Part shown: positions 28,337-40,000 of the stretch, piece after piece | Numbering within the stretch: the stretch's first letter is position 1 | How the letters are laid out: each line of letters opens with the position of its first letter | Assembly: GCA_013348845.1 (NCBI GenBank) | Contig: CP054675.1 | Span: 1,683,501 to 1,747,500, forward strand | Length of the DNA stretch: 64,000 nt | Origin: Candidatus Tepidiaquacella proteinivora | GTDB taxonomy: Bacteria; Bacteroidota; Ignavibacteria; Tepidaquicellales; Tepidaquicellaceae | Direction of reading: 5' to 3' | Notes under the pieces: generated by a model | The model's input: only the letters and a program-made list of their open reading frames with translations | Told to the model about the DNA's origin: nothing | Databases searched by the model: none | Translations under genes and position numbers: made by a program

Positions 28337-29509
28337 GTGTTTACTAATATAATAGAAAAGAAAATAAAATCAGAAATTTCTAAATCTCTTGTTAATATAA
28401 AAAGCAAAAAACAATTTACTATAAACGATGTATTATTAAGTAATGTATCTGAGTTTACAAAACAATTTATAAAAGTTGAAATAATAAATAGAGATGATAA
28501 TATAACAACACCCGAAATTGGCACACTCTCAGACACAGCGTCGGGTTTGGTTTTGAATTTGAACTCAATTATTAACACGGATATACTTAATAGAATTATT
28601 GATAAATCTGTAAAATTGCAGTTCAATTATACAATCAGACCAAAATGGACATTGATAAATTACATTTTTGGTAAGATGGAATCAGCCCCGGTAGATAGTG
28701 TAAGAAATAAATTATCTATTTTTCAATTTTATAGATATTATCTTGATACCATATTAAATTATATAAAAGACAGACCAGTACAGGATAATATAATTATTAC
28801 TAAAAGCAGAGTTAAGAACCTTTTAGAAGAAACAGATACAATTATTCACGATAAATTACTAACGAATCCTTCTTCAATTAAAGTAAAAAACTTTTTTCTG
28901 CAACTCTTCAGAATAAAGTATGATGATATATCACAACCGAAACTTAATGATACAATTCCATTTGGTTTTATTAGAATTTTTCTGGAGGATAAAACATTTT
29001 ACGGCGTTCTTGATAGATTTATGCAATTTTGTAATTACTTATATGAGGATATATCCGAAAAAGAAAGCCTTTATGACTCAAAAGAAATTCAACTGAAAGA
29101 TATCATAAAAGTTATAACAGGACAGGTTAAAGTTGAAGAAGCAGAGATGAAGTATATAACTCCGGATATAAATAACGACTATTTATTTTTATTGGAAGAC
29201 GCTTTTGAAGAAAAGAAGAAAAAAACTACCATTAAAACCGAACAAAAAGATAAAGCGCAAAGTGGTTTAGAAAAAAGGGAAATTACAGATATATTTACTA
29301 AGACTGAAATAGAAAAAGTGCAAAAGAAAATATTTAAAAATAATAAACTATTGTTATATGAGTTTTTTGAGTTATTAAAAAATTGCAAAAACTGGGACGA
29401 AGCAACCGAGAAACTTAAAACATTATTTGAAAACAATGATGTAAAACTCTATGATGAAGATGTTGTAAATTTTGTAGATAAACTTAATAACTATTTTACT
29501 GAATCATAA
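28337..29509 (+). CDS. Hypothetical protein upstream of obg
   Basis: A 390-residue cytosolic protein that I do not recognise. It starts with GTG at 28337, with no ATG nearby that keeps the open N-terminus. Mostly helical by composition, with a Lys/Glu-rich linker (about 293-325) separating a main domain (1-290) from a small C-terminal helical domain (about 330-390). No signal peptide, membrane segment or catalytic motif. The 46-nt gap to obg suggests one transcript. Confidence 0.7.
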   Translation: MFTNIIEKKIKSEISKSLVNIKSKKQFTINDVLLSNVSEFTKQFIKVEIINRDDNITTPEIGTLSDTASGLVLNLNSIINTDILNRIIDKSVKLQFNYTIRPKWTLINYIFGKMESAPVDSVRNKLSIFQFYRYYLDTILNYIKDRPVQDNIIITKSRVKNLLEETDTIIHDKLLTNPSSIKVKNFFLQLFRIKYDDISQPKLNDTIPFGFIRIFLEDKTFYGVLDRFMQFCNYLYEDISEKESLYDSKEIQLKDIIKVITGQVKVEEAEMKYITPDINNDYLFLLEDAFEEKKKKTTIKTEQKDKAQSGLEKREITDIFTKTEIEKVQKKIFKNNKLLLYEFFELLKNCKNWDEATEKLKTLFENNDVKLYDEDVVNFVDKLNNYFTES

Positions 29510-29555
29510 GGAAACTACCCTTACTAATTTGAAAATTTCTATAGAAATTCCGTAA

Positions 29556-30628
<1,073 letters not shown>

Positions 30629-30629
<1 letters not shown>

Positions 30630-31396
30630 TGAAACCTACAATACTTATTTCTAATGACGACGGAATAGAATCTAAAGGAATCATAAAACTTGCTACGGAA
30701 GTAAGAAAATTTGCAAACGTTATTGTCGCCGCCCCCCATACACAACAAAGCGCAGTAGGACACTCAATTACAATGTCTAACCCTATAAGGATGAGTGAGA
30801 TATATTACGGAAAAAAATTTTTCGGCTATGCAGTAGAAGGAACGCCAGCAGATTCTGTAAAGTTAGCAGTACATAACCTGTTAAAAGGGAAAAAAATTGA
30901 TTTACTTATTTCAGGTATAAACCAGGGCGCAAACACTGCAATAAATATAATATATTCAGGAACTGTTTCCGCTGCTGCAGAAGGTACAATTTTAGGAATA
31001 CCTTCTATTGCAGTATCATTAGCAAGTTATGTCTATAAAAAATTTGACGTAGCAGCGGCTATAACAGTTAAAATTGCAAAAGCTGTATTGAAGAGAGGAT
31101 TACCCCCGGGAACGTTGCTAAACGTAAACATTCCACCTGTACCACGAAGCAAAATACGGGGAATAGTAATTACAAAACAAGGTAAGTCATTCTGGAATGA
31201 TTTATATGAAAAAAGAATTGACCCCAATAACCGAGAGTACTATTGGTTAACAGGTTATATGGTGAAAACTGACAAAACCCTCGAATTTGATGTATATGCA
31301 GTTGATAAAAATTATGTTTCAGTTACGCCTATACATTATGATTTAACAGATTATAAAACATACGAAAAAATAAAAAACTGGAAAATCTCGCTTTAA
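30629..31396 (+). CDS. surE: 5'/3'-nucleotidase SurE
   Basis: A 255-residue metal-dependent survival phosphatase that dephosphorylates nucleoside monophosphates. Metal-site motif ILISNDDGIES (5-15, D10 and D11), then APHTQQSAVGHSIT (about 35-48), GTPADSVKLA (about 73-82) and ISGINQGANT (about 93-102) with the metal Asn. The start overlaps the obg stop. Confidence 0.96.
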
Positions 31397-31492
31397 AGCA
31401 ATTAAATATTTTCAGGTGAGCAATTTATTAATTGAATAATAAATGCAAATAATTTAGATTTAAAATCATTTAAAAATTAAAATTAATTAATT

Positions 31493-32170
31493 ATGAAAAT
31501 AATATATCACGGACATTCATTTTTAGAAGTATTCTCAAAGGACTATAGTATCCTTATAGACCCCTTTATTACCGGTAATCCGGTTTGTGATATTTCAAAG
31601 GATGACATAAAAAAATGTGATTACATTATTCTTACCCATGGACACGGCGACCATTATGGAGATACAGACTTTCTTGCTCAGAAATTTAATGCTACAGTAT
31701 TGGCAATATATGAACTTGCAGTGTTTGCTTCCAAGAGAGGCTTAAAAACCCACGAGTTAAATATTGGAGGTGGATATAATTTTCCTTTTGGTCGCGTGAA
31801 ACTTACCCCGGCATATCATTCTTCTTCAACAATTGAGGGAGGATATGCAGGTGACCCCGCAGGTATTTTGCTTTATATAGAAGGGAAAACAATTTATCAT
31901 GCTGGTGATACTTCTCTTTTTGAGGATATGAAAACAATAGGAGAAACAAATAAAGTAGATGTAGCATTTTTACCAATTGGAGATAATTACACAATGGGAG
32001 TAGACGATGCAGTTAAAGCAGCTGAGTATATAGGTGCAGAAACTGTTATTCCTATTCATTATAATACTTTTGACCTTATTAAATCTGATGAAAAAGAATT
32101 TTGCAGAAAGATAGAGTCAATTGGTAAGAAATGTAAAATTTTAAAACCCGGGGAACAAATTGAGCTTTAA
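31493..32170 (+). CDS. UPF0173 metal-dependent hydrolase (metallo-beta-lactamase fold)
   Basis: A 225-residue protein. The zinc motif is THGHGDHYGD (48-57), with further ligands in TPAYHSS (about 103-109), HAGDTSLF (about 136-143) and IPIHYNTF (about 185-192). This is the YtkL/UPF0173 branch, whose substrate is unknown. It lies 39 nt upstream of parA but its function is probably unrelated. Confidence 0.92.
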   Translation: MKIIYHGHSFLEVFSKDYSILIDPFITGNPVCDISKDDIKKCDYIILTHGHGDHYGDTDFLAQKFNATVLAIYELAVFASKRGLKTHELNIGGGYNFPFGRVKLTPAYHSSSTIEGGYAGDPAGILLYIEGKTIYHAGDTSLFEDMKTIGETNKVDVAFLPIGDNYTMGVDDAVKAAEYIGAETVIPIHYNTFDLIKSDEKEFCRKIESIGKKCKILKPGEQIEL

Positions 32171-32209
32171 GGTCTGTGATTTATAGAAATAAAAAATAAA
32201 ACAAAGAAA

Positions 32210-32998
32210 TTGACAAAGATTATAGCAATTGCAAACCAAAAAGGCGGAGTGGGAAAAACCACAACTGCCGTTAATCTTTCAACAGCTATAGCACTTGCAG
32301 GGAAGAAAGTTCTTCTAATTGACTCTGACCCTCAGGCTAATGCAACTACGGGAATGGGAATTGAAGCAAAAAACGATGGTAACACAATATATGAAGTAAC
32401 AGTTTTGGAAAAGAAATTATCGGAAGCAATTAAAAATACAATTGTTGAAAACCTTGATATAATAACCTCCCATATAAACTTTGTTGCAGCAGAACTTGAG
32501 TTGAAAGATTTACCCCAAAGGGAAGCAAGATTAAAGCTAAAACTTGAAGAATATATTTCAGAAAATAAATTTTCATTATCAAACTATGATTTTATATTTA
32601 TAGATTGTCCTCCGTCTCTGGGATTAATCACATTAAATGCATTAACGGCAGCCGATACCGTATTAATACCTGTGCAAAGCGAGTATTATGCACTTGAAGG
32701 ATTATCACAATTATTAAATACTTTGAAGTTAGTAAAAAATACTTTTAACCCTTCCTTAAATATTGAAGGATACTTATTAACAATGTTTGACTCAAGGTTA
32801 AGATTAGCAAATCAGGTTGAAATAGAACTGAGAAAATATTTTGGTAATAAAGTTTTTAATGTAAAAATTGCAAGGAATGTAAAGATTGGCGAAGCACCGA
32901 GCTTTGGAAAACCGGTTCTGATTTATGACCCGACTTCAACAGGTGCACAAAATTATATTGAATTAGCAAAGGAATTTCTTACCCGAAACCCAATTTAA
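32210..32998 (+). CDS. parA: Chromosome-partitioning ATPase ParA/Soj
   Basis: A 262-residue deviant Walker ATPase that positions the origin region with ParB. The motif KGGVGKTTT is at 11-19, the Walker A' region LLIDSDPQANATTG follows (about 35-48), and Walker B is FIFIDCPPSLG. Start is a TTG at 32210; the family N-terminus (KIIAIANQKGG) begins right after it, so no other start fits. Upstream of parB by 60 nt. No helix-turn-helix extension, so the chromosomal type. Confidence 0.96.
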   Translation: MTKIIAIANQKGGVGKTTTAVNLSTAIALAGKKVLLIDSDPQANATTGMGIEAKNDGNTIYEVTVLEKKLSEAIKNTIVENLDIITSHINFVAAELELKDLPQREARLKLKLEEYISENKFSLSNYDFIFIDCPPSLGLITLNALTAADTVLIPVQSEYYALEGLSQLLNTLKLVKNTFNPSLNIEGYLLTMFDSRLRLANQVEIELRKYFGNKVFNVKIARNVKIGEAPSFGKPVLIYDPTSTGAQNYIELAKEFLTRNPI

Positions 32999-33058
32999 AG
33001 ATTGCACTTTAGAAGGATTAACAGCAACAATTTTAAGTAATATAAAACAAAAACTAAA

Positions 33059-34033
33059 ATGACTGAAAAAAAACCTGTATTAGGAAAAGGTTTATCTGCA
33101 ATTTTTGGTGATAAAACATCTGATTTACTTTCAGAAGAAAAGGATATAAAAACGGATTCAACAGAAGAAAAAAAAGAAAATATAATTTATCTGGAATTAG
33201 ACAAACTAATTTATAGTAAATCACAACCCCGTAAAGATTTTAATGACGAAAAACTTCAGGAATTAATAGAATCGATAAGAATCAATGGTGTTTTACAACC
33301 AATTCTTGTAAAACCTCAGAAGGAAGTTAGCGGAGAAAGTAAGACGCAAAGTATTAAGTATTATTTAATCGCAGGTGAAAGAAGGGTTAGAGCCGCATTA
33401 AAATTAGGATTAGAAAAAATCCCGGCGTATGTTAAAGAAGATATTTCAGAAAACCCTGAAGAATTGCTCGAACTTGCTCTTACAGAAAACCTGCAGAGGG
33501 AAAATTTAAACCCAATGGAATTATCTGATGCATATCAGAAATTAATTAGCGAATTTAATTTAACGCAGGAAGAAATTGCAAAACGGGTTTCAAAAGATAG
33601 AAGTACCGTTGCTAATTATTTAAGACTTCAAAAACTTCCCGTAGAGATAAAAGAATCTCTGCGCAAAGGTGAAATTACAGAAGCACACGCGAGACTGATA
33701 CTCCGGATAGATGAGACGGAAAAACAAATCGAATATTGGAAAAAAACGGTTAATGAATCTTTAACAGTAGAAGAGTTATATAACTACACAAAAGAATTTA
33801 TAAGGCAGCCAAAGAAGAAGAAAAGACAAAACAAAAGGACATCATTAGAATTAGAACTCCTGGAAAAAAACAGTAAACTAAAACAACTTGAAGAACAATT
33901 AATGCATTACTTCGGAACAAAAGTAAAGATAAAACCCAAAACAGAAACTTCAGGTGAAATCATAATAGACTATTACAACAACGACGATATTGAAAGAATC
34001 ATTGATAAATGTCAAAATAGTAAAGAGTATTAA
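33059..34033 (+). CDS. parB: Chromosome-partitioning protein ParB/Spo0J
   Basis: A 324-residue CTPase that loads on parS. It begins with a ParA-interacting type N-terminus (LGKGLSAIFGD). The ParB/sulfiredoxin domain has QPRKDF and GERRVRAA (about 106-113), then TENLQRENLNPME, and a helix-turn-helix LTQEEIAKRVSKDRSTVANY (about 170-189). A C-terminal dimerisation segment is present. I could not find a palindromic parS in the window. Confidence 0.95.
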   Translation: MTEKKPVLGKGLSAIFGDKTSDLLSEEKDIKTDSTEEKKENIIYLELDKLIYSKSQPRKDFNDEKLQELIESIRINGVLQPILVKPQKEVSGESKTQSIKYYLIAGERRVRAALKLGLEKIPAYVKEDISENPEELLELALTENLQRENLNPMELSDAYQKLISEFNLTQEEIAKRVSKDRSTVANYLRLQKLPVEIKESLRKGEITEAHARLILRIDETEKQIEYWKKTVNESLTVEELYNYTKEFIRQPKKKKRQNKRTSLELELLEKNSKLKQLEEQLMHYFGTKVKIKPKTETSGEIIIDYYNNDDIERIIDKCQNSKEY

Positions 34034-34052
34034 AAATAAAAGTAATTATTTT

Positions 34053-34433
34053 ATGAGAAAAGTACTACAAAGTAATAAAATTCCCAAACCAATTGGACCA
34101 TATTCACAGGCAATTAAAGTAAATAATTTAATTTTTACCTCCGGAATGATACCTATCGATATTAATGGTAATATTGTTGAGGGAGGGATAAAAGAACAAA
34201 CCGAAACGGTTCTTAATAATCTAAAATTATTTCTTGAGGATAATAAACTAACCTTTAATAATGTTGTGAAAATTAATGTATATCTTACCGACATTAATGA
34301 ATTTTCAGAAATGAATGAGGTTTACAGTAAGTTTATGACTACATCACCACCCGCAAGAAGTATTGCCGAAGTTTCAAAACTTCCGAAAAATGTTGGAATA
34401 GAAATTGACGCTATAATTTATTGCGAAGATTAA
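34053..34433 (+). CDS. ridA: RidA family reactive-intermediate deaminase
   Basis: A 126-residue enzyme that hydrolyses reactive enamine/imine intermediates from PLP enzymes. Family landmarks are PIGPYSQAIK (13-22), FTSGMIPID (about 28-36), the catalytic Arg in PPARSIAEV (about 103-111) and a C-terminal EIDAIIY. The frame stays open upstream to 33990, overlapping parB, but the family N-terminus starts at the ATG at 34053. Ends 5 nt from the convergent rpsT. Confidence 0.93.
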   Translation: MRKVLQSNKIPKPIGPYSQAIKVNNLIFTSGMIPIDINGNIVEGGIKEQTETVLNNLKLFLEDNKLTFNNVVKINVYLTDINEFSEMNEVYSKFMTTSPPARSIAEVSKLPKNVGIEIDAIIYCED

Positions 34434-34438
34434 AAAAT

Positions 34439-34696
34439 TTATGTCAGCTTTTTTAAATGCTTACTAAGTTTTGATTTTAATCTTGCCGCTTTATTTTTAT
34501 GTATTATATTTTTAGTGGTAGCCCTATCGAGAGTAGAAACCGCGGTTTTGAATTCATTTTCAGCAGAAGATTTTTCTTTTTGAGCATAAACCTTTTTAAT
34601 TACACCACGTATCTTTGCTTTATATTTCTTATTTCTTTCAGTTCTCTTCTTAATTTGACGAGCCCTTTTTTGCGCTGATTTATGTCTTAATGGCAT
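34439..34696 (-). CDS. rpsT: 30S ribosomal protein S20
   Basis: An 85-residue, very basic helical protein starting MPLRHKSAQKRARQIKKR, typical of S20, which binds 16S rRNA early in assembly. The middle has the AVSTLDRATTKNIIHKNKAA segment of the family. It is a single-gene unit with convergent ridA downstream. It marks the left edge of the accessory region. Confidence 0.95.
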   Translation of the reverse strand: MPLRHKSAQKRARQIKKRTERNKKYKAKIRGVIKKVYAQKEKSSAENEFKTAVSTLDRATTKNIIHKNKAARLKSKLSKHLKKLT

Positions 34697-34868
34697 ATAA
34701 AAAATAATTTTTTTAAACTACTAAAATAACAATTATATAAAAAACATTCAATAGATTTTATGAACGTAAAAATCAATACGCATACCTCTATCCAATAAGG
34801 AAAACGAATTGTGGATAAAAAAAGAGGGATATTAATTGAATTTGTAAAAAATATTAATCAAAATATGT

Positions 34869-35528
34869 TTGCCTGAATTTATTCACACTAACAAGGGGAA
34901 TGTTTCAGATAATAGGATGACATTTGATACAAAACTTAGGAAAGGCAGTATAGTAGTGGCTGAGAGGGCATGTTTTGATTCAATATTGTTAGGAAAGTGA
35001 GGCATAAAAAAAAATAAATTTTGTAATACAAATAAAAGATAATACAAAAATCATAGAATTTAAAAAAAGAAAATTACCGAGAGGAACAAGCCAACATATA
35101 TTAAAAGACAGGAACATAATTTTTAAGAATACTGGATTAAATGAGCAATACAATGAAGAAAAGAGAAAGTGATTAAGACTTATAACAATATATAAGAAAA
35201 ATAAAAATTACACGTTAGAGCTCCTAACAAATAATTTTGATTGGACAGCAGAAGAGATATCTGAGTTGTATATAAAGGGCTGAAAAATCGAAACATTTTT
35301 CTCGGATATAAAAAAAACTTAAAAATAAAGACATTTATAGGAAACAGCGCTAATGCAGTACATATTCAGATTTGGATAGCACTGATTGTAATATTGATAA
35401 CAAAATATTTAATATTGTTAACTCAAAAGAGGTATAAATGGCATTTATCCGATTTAGTAAGAGTTTTTAAGGCAATGTTATTAATAAAAACAGAATTACA
35501 GAATATATTTGATGGACGAAAACAATAA
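34869..35528 (+). pseudogene. Decayed IS4-family transposase
   Basis: Conceptual translation across several lesions gives the C-terminal part of an IS4/IS5-type DDE transposase: LPEFIHTNKGNVSDNRMT, LRKGSIVVAERACFD (the second DDE Asp replaced by Glu), FVIQIKDNT, ELLTNNFDW, then YIKG-stop-KIETFFSDIK (the YREK-type helix with the catalytic Glu) and NAVHIQIWIALI. It carries three in-frame TGA codons (34998, 35170, 35281) and single-base frameshifts in two poly-A tracts (35006-35014 and about 35310-35317). The N-terminal third is missing and I could not find terminal repeats, so it is a fossil. Confidence 0.8.
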
Positions 35529-35822
35529 ACAAAGCCTGTAGTACCTGCGACGATAAGTTTGTTTGACGGATAAAATAAAACCATATGATATAACTCCAAA
35601 ATTCGTAAAGGAGAGCGAAAAGAAAATTTGAATTTTAAGGATTTTTATTATCCCAAATAAGACTTTTTAAGCAATTTATTTAAAAGTTCCATTTTTATTT
35701 TGAACAATAATGTATATAACCAGAAAAAAATTGATAGATAAATAAAAAAAGAAATATAATTAACTAAATTAAATTAGTAAATACCGTATAAAATTCGCTA
35801 CTTATTTTCCCTTATGAAACTG

Positions 35823-35894
35823 TTTTAGAAAAAAACTCATTTAGGAAAGAACTATTTTAGAAAAGAACCCTTTTAGAAAAAAACTCTTTTAGAT
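35823..35894. repeat. Short tandem repeat, about 16-nt unit, 4.5 copies
   Basis: Units beginning TTTTAGAAAA and ending AACTC lie at 35823-35839, 35840-35854, 35855-35870 and 35871-35886, with a partial one after that. They differ by a few bases and by 1-2 nt in length. The stretch is non-coding, between the transposase remnant and the truncated WD40 gene. A single related copy occurs near 47322. Confidence 0.7.
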
Positions 35895-35898
35895 AATA

Positions 35899-36003
35899 TT
35901 ATATAATATTCATTCGTGACCCTGAACCCCCCGATCCAGTTCCAAAAGCAAGAACCTCAGTTACTCCCGACATTACCTCAGTTGCATCATACCGAATTGT
36001 AAT
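35899..36003 (-). pseudogene. Possible C-terminal gene fragment
   Basis: A short reverse-strand frame (34 codons, ends TAA) reads TIRYDATEVMSGVTEVLAFG and then a Gly/Ser-rich tail. The base composition is clearly less AT-rich than the surroundings, suggesting leftover coding sequence. Upstream the frame is closed by a stop. I do not recognise the family; the + strand of the same segment is also open, so orientation is uncertain. Confidence 0.25.
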
Positions 36004-36149
36004 ATTTTAAATCTATTTATTTTTTCCTTATTATAAATATTTTTAGATACGCATTCAAATTCAATAAATTATTATTCACATAATATGCTTAAATTATAAT
36101 CTTTATGAGTTAATATTTTAGTTAGGTTATAATTCGTATTGTATTTGCT

Positions 36150-36695
36150 TTAGTCTTTCTGATATTTTTCACCATTAATAATTTTTTTCAGAAGTCCATC
36201 AACATAAAAGTCTTCATAGAAGGCATCAAGGGGATAAATTTCAAGTCCTTTTACCCAGTGGAGATTTTTCATACCGTTTGGTGAGCCGTCGAAATAGCCA
36301 TCCGGAGTTACCACCACCCAGTCATTTTCATCCATAGAAATAAGTGAAGCAAGTTCCTTTCCTGTTTCTATTTCCCAGAGTTTGAGAGTACCATCCCCAC
36401 TACCCGAGAGCGCATATTTCCCGTCGGGGGAAAAAGCTACGGAAAAGACAATATCGCTATGCCCCTGAAAAGTACGGATTTCCTTGCCGGTATTTACATC
36501 CCAGAGTTTGAGGGTTTTATCCAAACTTCCCGAGAGTGCATATTTCCCGTCGGGGGAAAAGGCTACAGAATTGACATTACCGCTATGCCCCATCTGTACT
36601 ACGAGTTCAGGCTTCTGAGAAAAGGAATTTTGGATTTCGAATGAGAGATTCAGAATTGTAAAAAATACAAAACAAATAAAAATTTTTGCTTTCAT
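36150..36695 (-). CDS. Truncated paralogue of the WD40-caspase protein (two WD repeats)
   Basis: A 181-residue protein with the same signal peptide (MKAKIFICFVFFTILNLS) and the same KPELVVQMGH start as the large neighbour. It has only two WD repeats, then the same post-propeller segment (ENDWVVVTPDGYFDGSPNG) and stops just after GEKYQ. The second repeat (SDIVFS, SGDGTLKLWEIETGKE) corresponds to the last repeat of the big gene, so repeats 2-13 are missing, as expected from recombination between near-identical repeats. The Ig-like and caspase domains are absent. Two repeats cannot close a propeller, so it may be non-functional, a decoy or a regulator. Confidence 0.8.
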   Translation of the reverse strand: MKAKIFICFVFFTILNLSFEIQNSFSQKPELVVQMGHSGNVNSVAFSPDGKYALSGSLDKTLKLWDVNTGKEIRTFQGHSDIVFSVAFSPDGKYALSGSGDGTLKLWEIETGKELASLISMDENDWVVVTPDGYFDGSPNGMKNLHWVKGLEIYPLDAFYEDFYVDGLLKKIINGEKYQKD

Positions 36696-37030
36696 AATTA
36701 TTCTTTAATTTTAAAATATTTTTTTTAAAAAAAATTATTATTACAGCTAACCGTATTTCTTTTGATATTTTAATTTTATTATACTTACCTTTATAATTAC
36801 TTATAATCAAACCCTGTAAATATAATTATTGAAAAAATATTTTTAGATACACATCTAATTCAATAAATCGCCCTTCGAATAATTTTTAATTTAGATTTTC
36901 ATAATTTATTTCTATCTGTTTTTTTTTATTATAAAAATTCTTATTAAATAATATGTATTTTATTCTGATCGTTAAAATAAAAAATCTTAAGTTTTCTTTT
37001 TAAATAAACAAATTTATTTTCACATTTTTA
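36696..37030. repeat. Intergenic region with duplicated upstream sequence (copy A)
   Basis: The first about 108 nt upstream of the truncated gene (36696-36803) match the region upstream of the large gene (40178-40284) with only a few differences. A second duplicated block, AATATTTTTAGATAC plus following bases, occurs near 36838-36866 and again near 36041-36076 downstream of the truncated gene. The two WD40 genes and their flanks therefore look like a tandem duplication. Confidence 0.75.
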
Positions 37031-40000
37031 TCATTTACAGAGACCGATTGGAAGTTGTGAAAACTGATGTAATGTAATAAATCTCGGTTTCTGCGCGCTC
37101 GTATTATATTTTTCTACCAGCTCAAGTACTTTCTCGCCCGTATATTCAACAAGTTCATTCAGATATATTAAACCGTCCCGCTTTCCAACATTACCCTTGC
37201 AGTTCAGCCCCTGTAATAAACTGTATGTAAATATTCCATGCTTCAAATCCTTAATTTCTTTTGCAGTCTGGTCTCTGCCGGTTGCAAGAAAAATATATAT
37301 TCCTGTACTTCTTGCAAGTTTATTCTGAATTTCATTATCCGGCTCCCCTTTAAAACTTGCCGCTATATCCGACCAAAATTCTTCGGCATAGCAGGCATCA
37401 ATTATTAACAACTGTTTCTGAGCTTTAATGCTTCTGAACTTCTCACCGAGATCCTTTGAAGACACTGCCGTCATTCTTTTATTTTCACTTGAAGAATTTG
37501 ACATTAAAAGATAAAACTGCTTGACCGTTCCCCAATCAACATCTCCATGCCCGGAATAATAAAATATAAAAACATCTTCCGGTTTTGTTTTTAGTGCTAT
37601 TTCATCAAGTTTCCTAAGTAAGTTATCCCTTGTTACTTCTTTGTCATACATTACATATTTATATGTATTATTATACACCCCTTTTCCTTTTTCCGTTATT
37701 ATACTTACCAGTTCATCAACATCGGATTTGCAATAACTTAAATCATTTATATAATCATAATCATTAATCCCTGCTGCAAATATATAAAGCGACGGCTTGT
37801 CCTCTACTTTGCAGGTGACAATTACAGACTTTGGAAATCTTGATTCATATCCTTGTTTATCTATTGCCTTTGCTACTATCTCGTTTTTCCCTTTTACCAG
37901 ATCTATTTTTAATGTTATTTCATCTGGCAGGGTAATTTTAAAATTTTTGCTTACTTCTTCGATTACCTTACCATTTACAGTTACAATTACACCCTTGATT
38001 GGATTTGTTCCTTTTTCAATACTTATTTTTAATTCTATTTCCTTTGTGTTAAATTCATCGAAGTTTTTTGGGGAAAGGATTTCTACCTCAGGGAATTTAA
38101 ACTCAGAAGCAATTATTATATCAACATTGGTTTGATTTGTTTGATATTTTTCACCTTTTAAAACCTTCGGCAGAAGTCCATCAATATAGAAATTTTCATA
38201 GAAGGCATCAAGGGGATAAATTTCAAGTCCTTTTACCCAGTGGAGATTTTTCATACCGTTTGGTGAGCCGTCGAAATAGCCATCCGGAGTTACTACCATC
38301 CAGCCATTTTCATCCATAGAAATAAGTGAAGCAAGTTCCTTTCCTGTTTCTATTTCCCAGAGTTTGAGAGTACCATCCCCACTACCCGAGAGCGCATATT
38401 TCCCGTTGGGGGAAAATGCTACAGACTGGACAATATCGCTATGTCCCTCAAAAGAACGGATTTCTTTGCCAGTATTTACATCCCAGAGTTTGAGTTCCTT
38501 ATAACTACCCGAGAGTGCATATTTCCCGTCGGGTGAAAAGGCTACGGAATTAACCCAACCGCTATGCCCCTTAAAAGCACGGATTACTTTGCCGGTATTT
38601 ACATCCCAGAGTATGAGCCCTTTATAACTACTCGAGAGCGCATATTTCCCGTCGGGTGAAAAGGCTACGGAAAAGACCCAAATGCTATGCCCCTTAAAAG
38701 AACGAATTTCTTTGCCAGTATTTACATCCCAGAGTTTGAGAGTAAAATCATCACTTCCCGAGAGTGCATATTTCCCGTCGGGGGAAAAGGCTACGGAAAA
38801 GACCCAACTGCTATTCCCCATAAAAGTACGGATTTCTTTGCCGGTATTTACATCCCAGAGTTTGAGAGTACTATCCCTACTTCCCGAGAGCGCATATTTC
38901 CCGTCGGGGGAAAAGGCTACGGAAGTGACATAATCGCTATGCCCCTTAAAAGTACGGATTACTTTGCTTGTGTTTACATCCCAGAGTTTGAGTTCCTTAT
39001 AACTACCCGAGAGTGCATATTTCCCGTCGGGTGAAAAGGCTACGGAACGGACAGCACCGCTATGCCCCTTAAAAGTACGGATTACTTTGCCGGTATTTAC
39101 ATCCCAGAGTATGAGCCCTTTATAACTACTCGAGAGCGCATATTTCCCGTCGGGTGAAAAGGCTACGGAATAGACCCAAATGCTATTCCCCATAAAAGAA
39201 CGGATTTCTTTGCCGGTATTTACATCCCAGAGTTTGAGAGTTTCATCCTCACTACCCGAGAGCGCATATTTCCCGTCGGGGGAAAAGGCCACGGACAAAA
39301 CGTAATGGCTATGCCCCTTAAAAGTACGGATTACTTTGCCAGTATTTACATCCCAGAGTTTGAGAGTACTATCCCCACTACCCGAGAGGGCATATTTCCC
39401 GTCGGGTGAAAAGGCTACGGAATAGACCCAACTGCTATGCCCCATAAAAGAACGGATTTCTTTGCCTGTATTTACATCCCAGAGTTTGAGAGTTTTATCC
39501 CAACTACCCGAGAGCGCATATTTCCCGTCGGGGGAAAAGGCTACGGAATAGACCCAAATGCTATTCCCCATAAAAGAACGGATTTCTTTGCCGGTATTTA
39601 CATCCCAGAGTTTGAGAGTTTTATCAAAACTTCCCGAGAGGGCATATTTCCCATCGGGTGAAAAGGCTACGGAATGGACACTACTGCTATGCCCCTTAAA
39701 AGTACGGATTACTTTGCCTGTATTTACATCCCAGAGTTTGAGAGTACTATCCAAACTTCCCGATAGCGCATATTTCCCGTCGGGTGAAAAGGCTACGGAA
39801 TAGACAAAACTGCTATGCCCTTCAAAAGTGCGGATTACTTTGCCGGTATTTACATCCCAGAGTTTAAGAGTTTCATCCCAACTTCCCGAGAGTGCATATT
39901 TCCCGTCGGGGGAAAATGCTACGGAAGTGACATTACCGCTATGCCCCATAAAAGTACGGATTTCTTTGCCTGTATTTACCTCCCAGAGTTTGAGAGTTTT

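Noticed and set aside
32998-34053. parS site near parAB
   Set aside because: I looked for a TGTTTCACGTGAAACA-like palindrome around parAB and found none good enough to report.
34869-35528. TGA read as tryptophan in this genome
   Set aside because: pit and queA end in TGA at the expected family length and other genes use TGG for Trp; the TGAs are confined to a frame-shifted transposase remnant.
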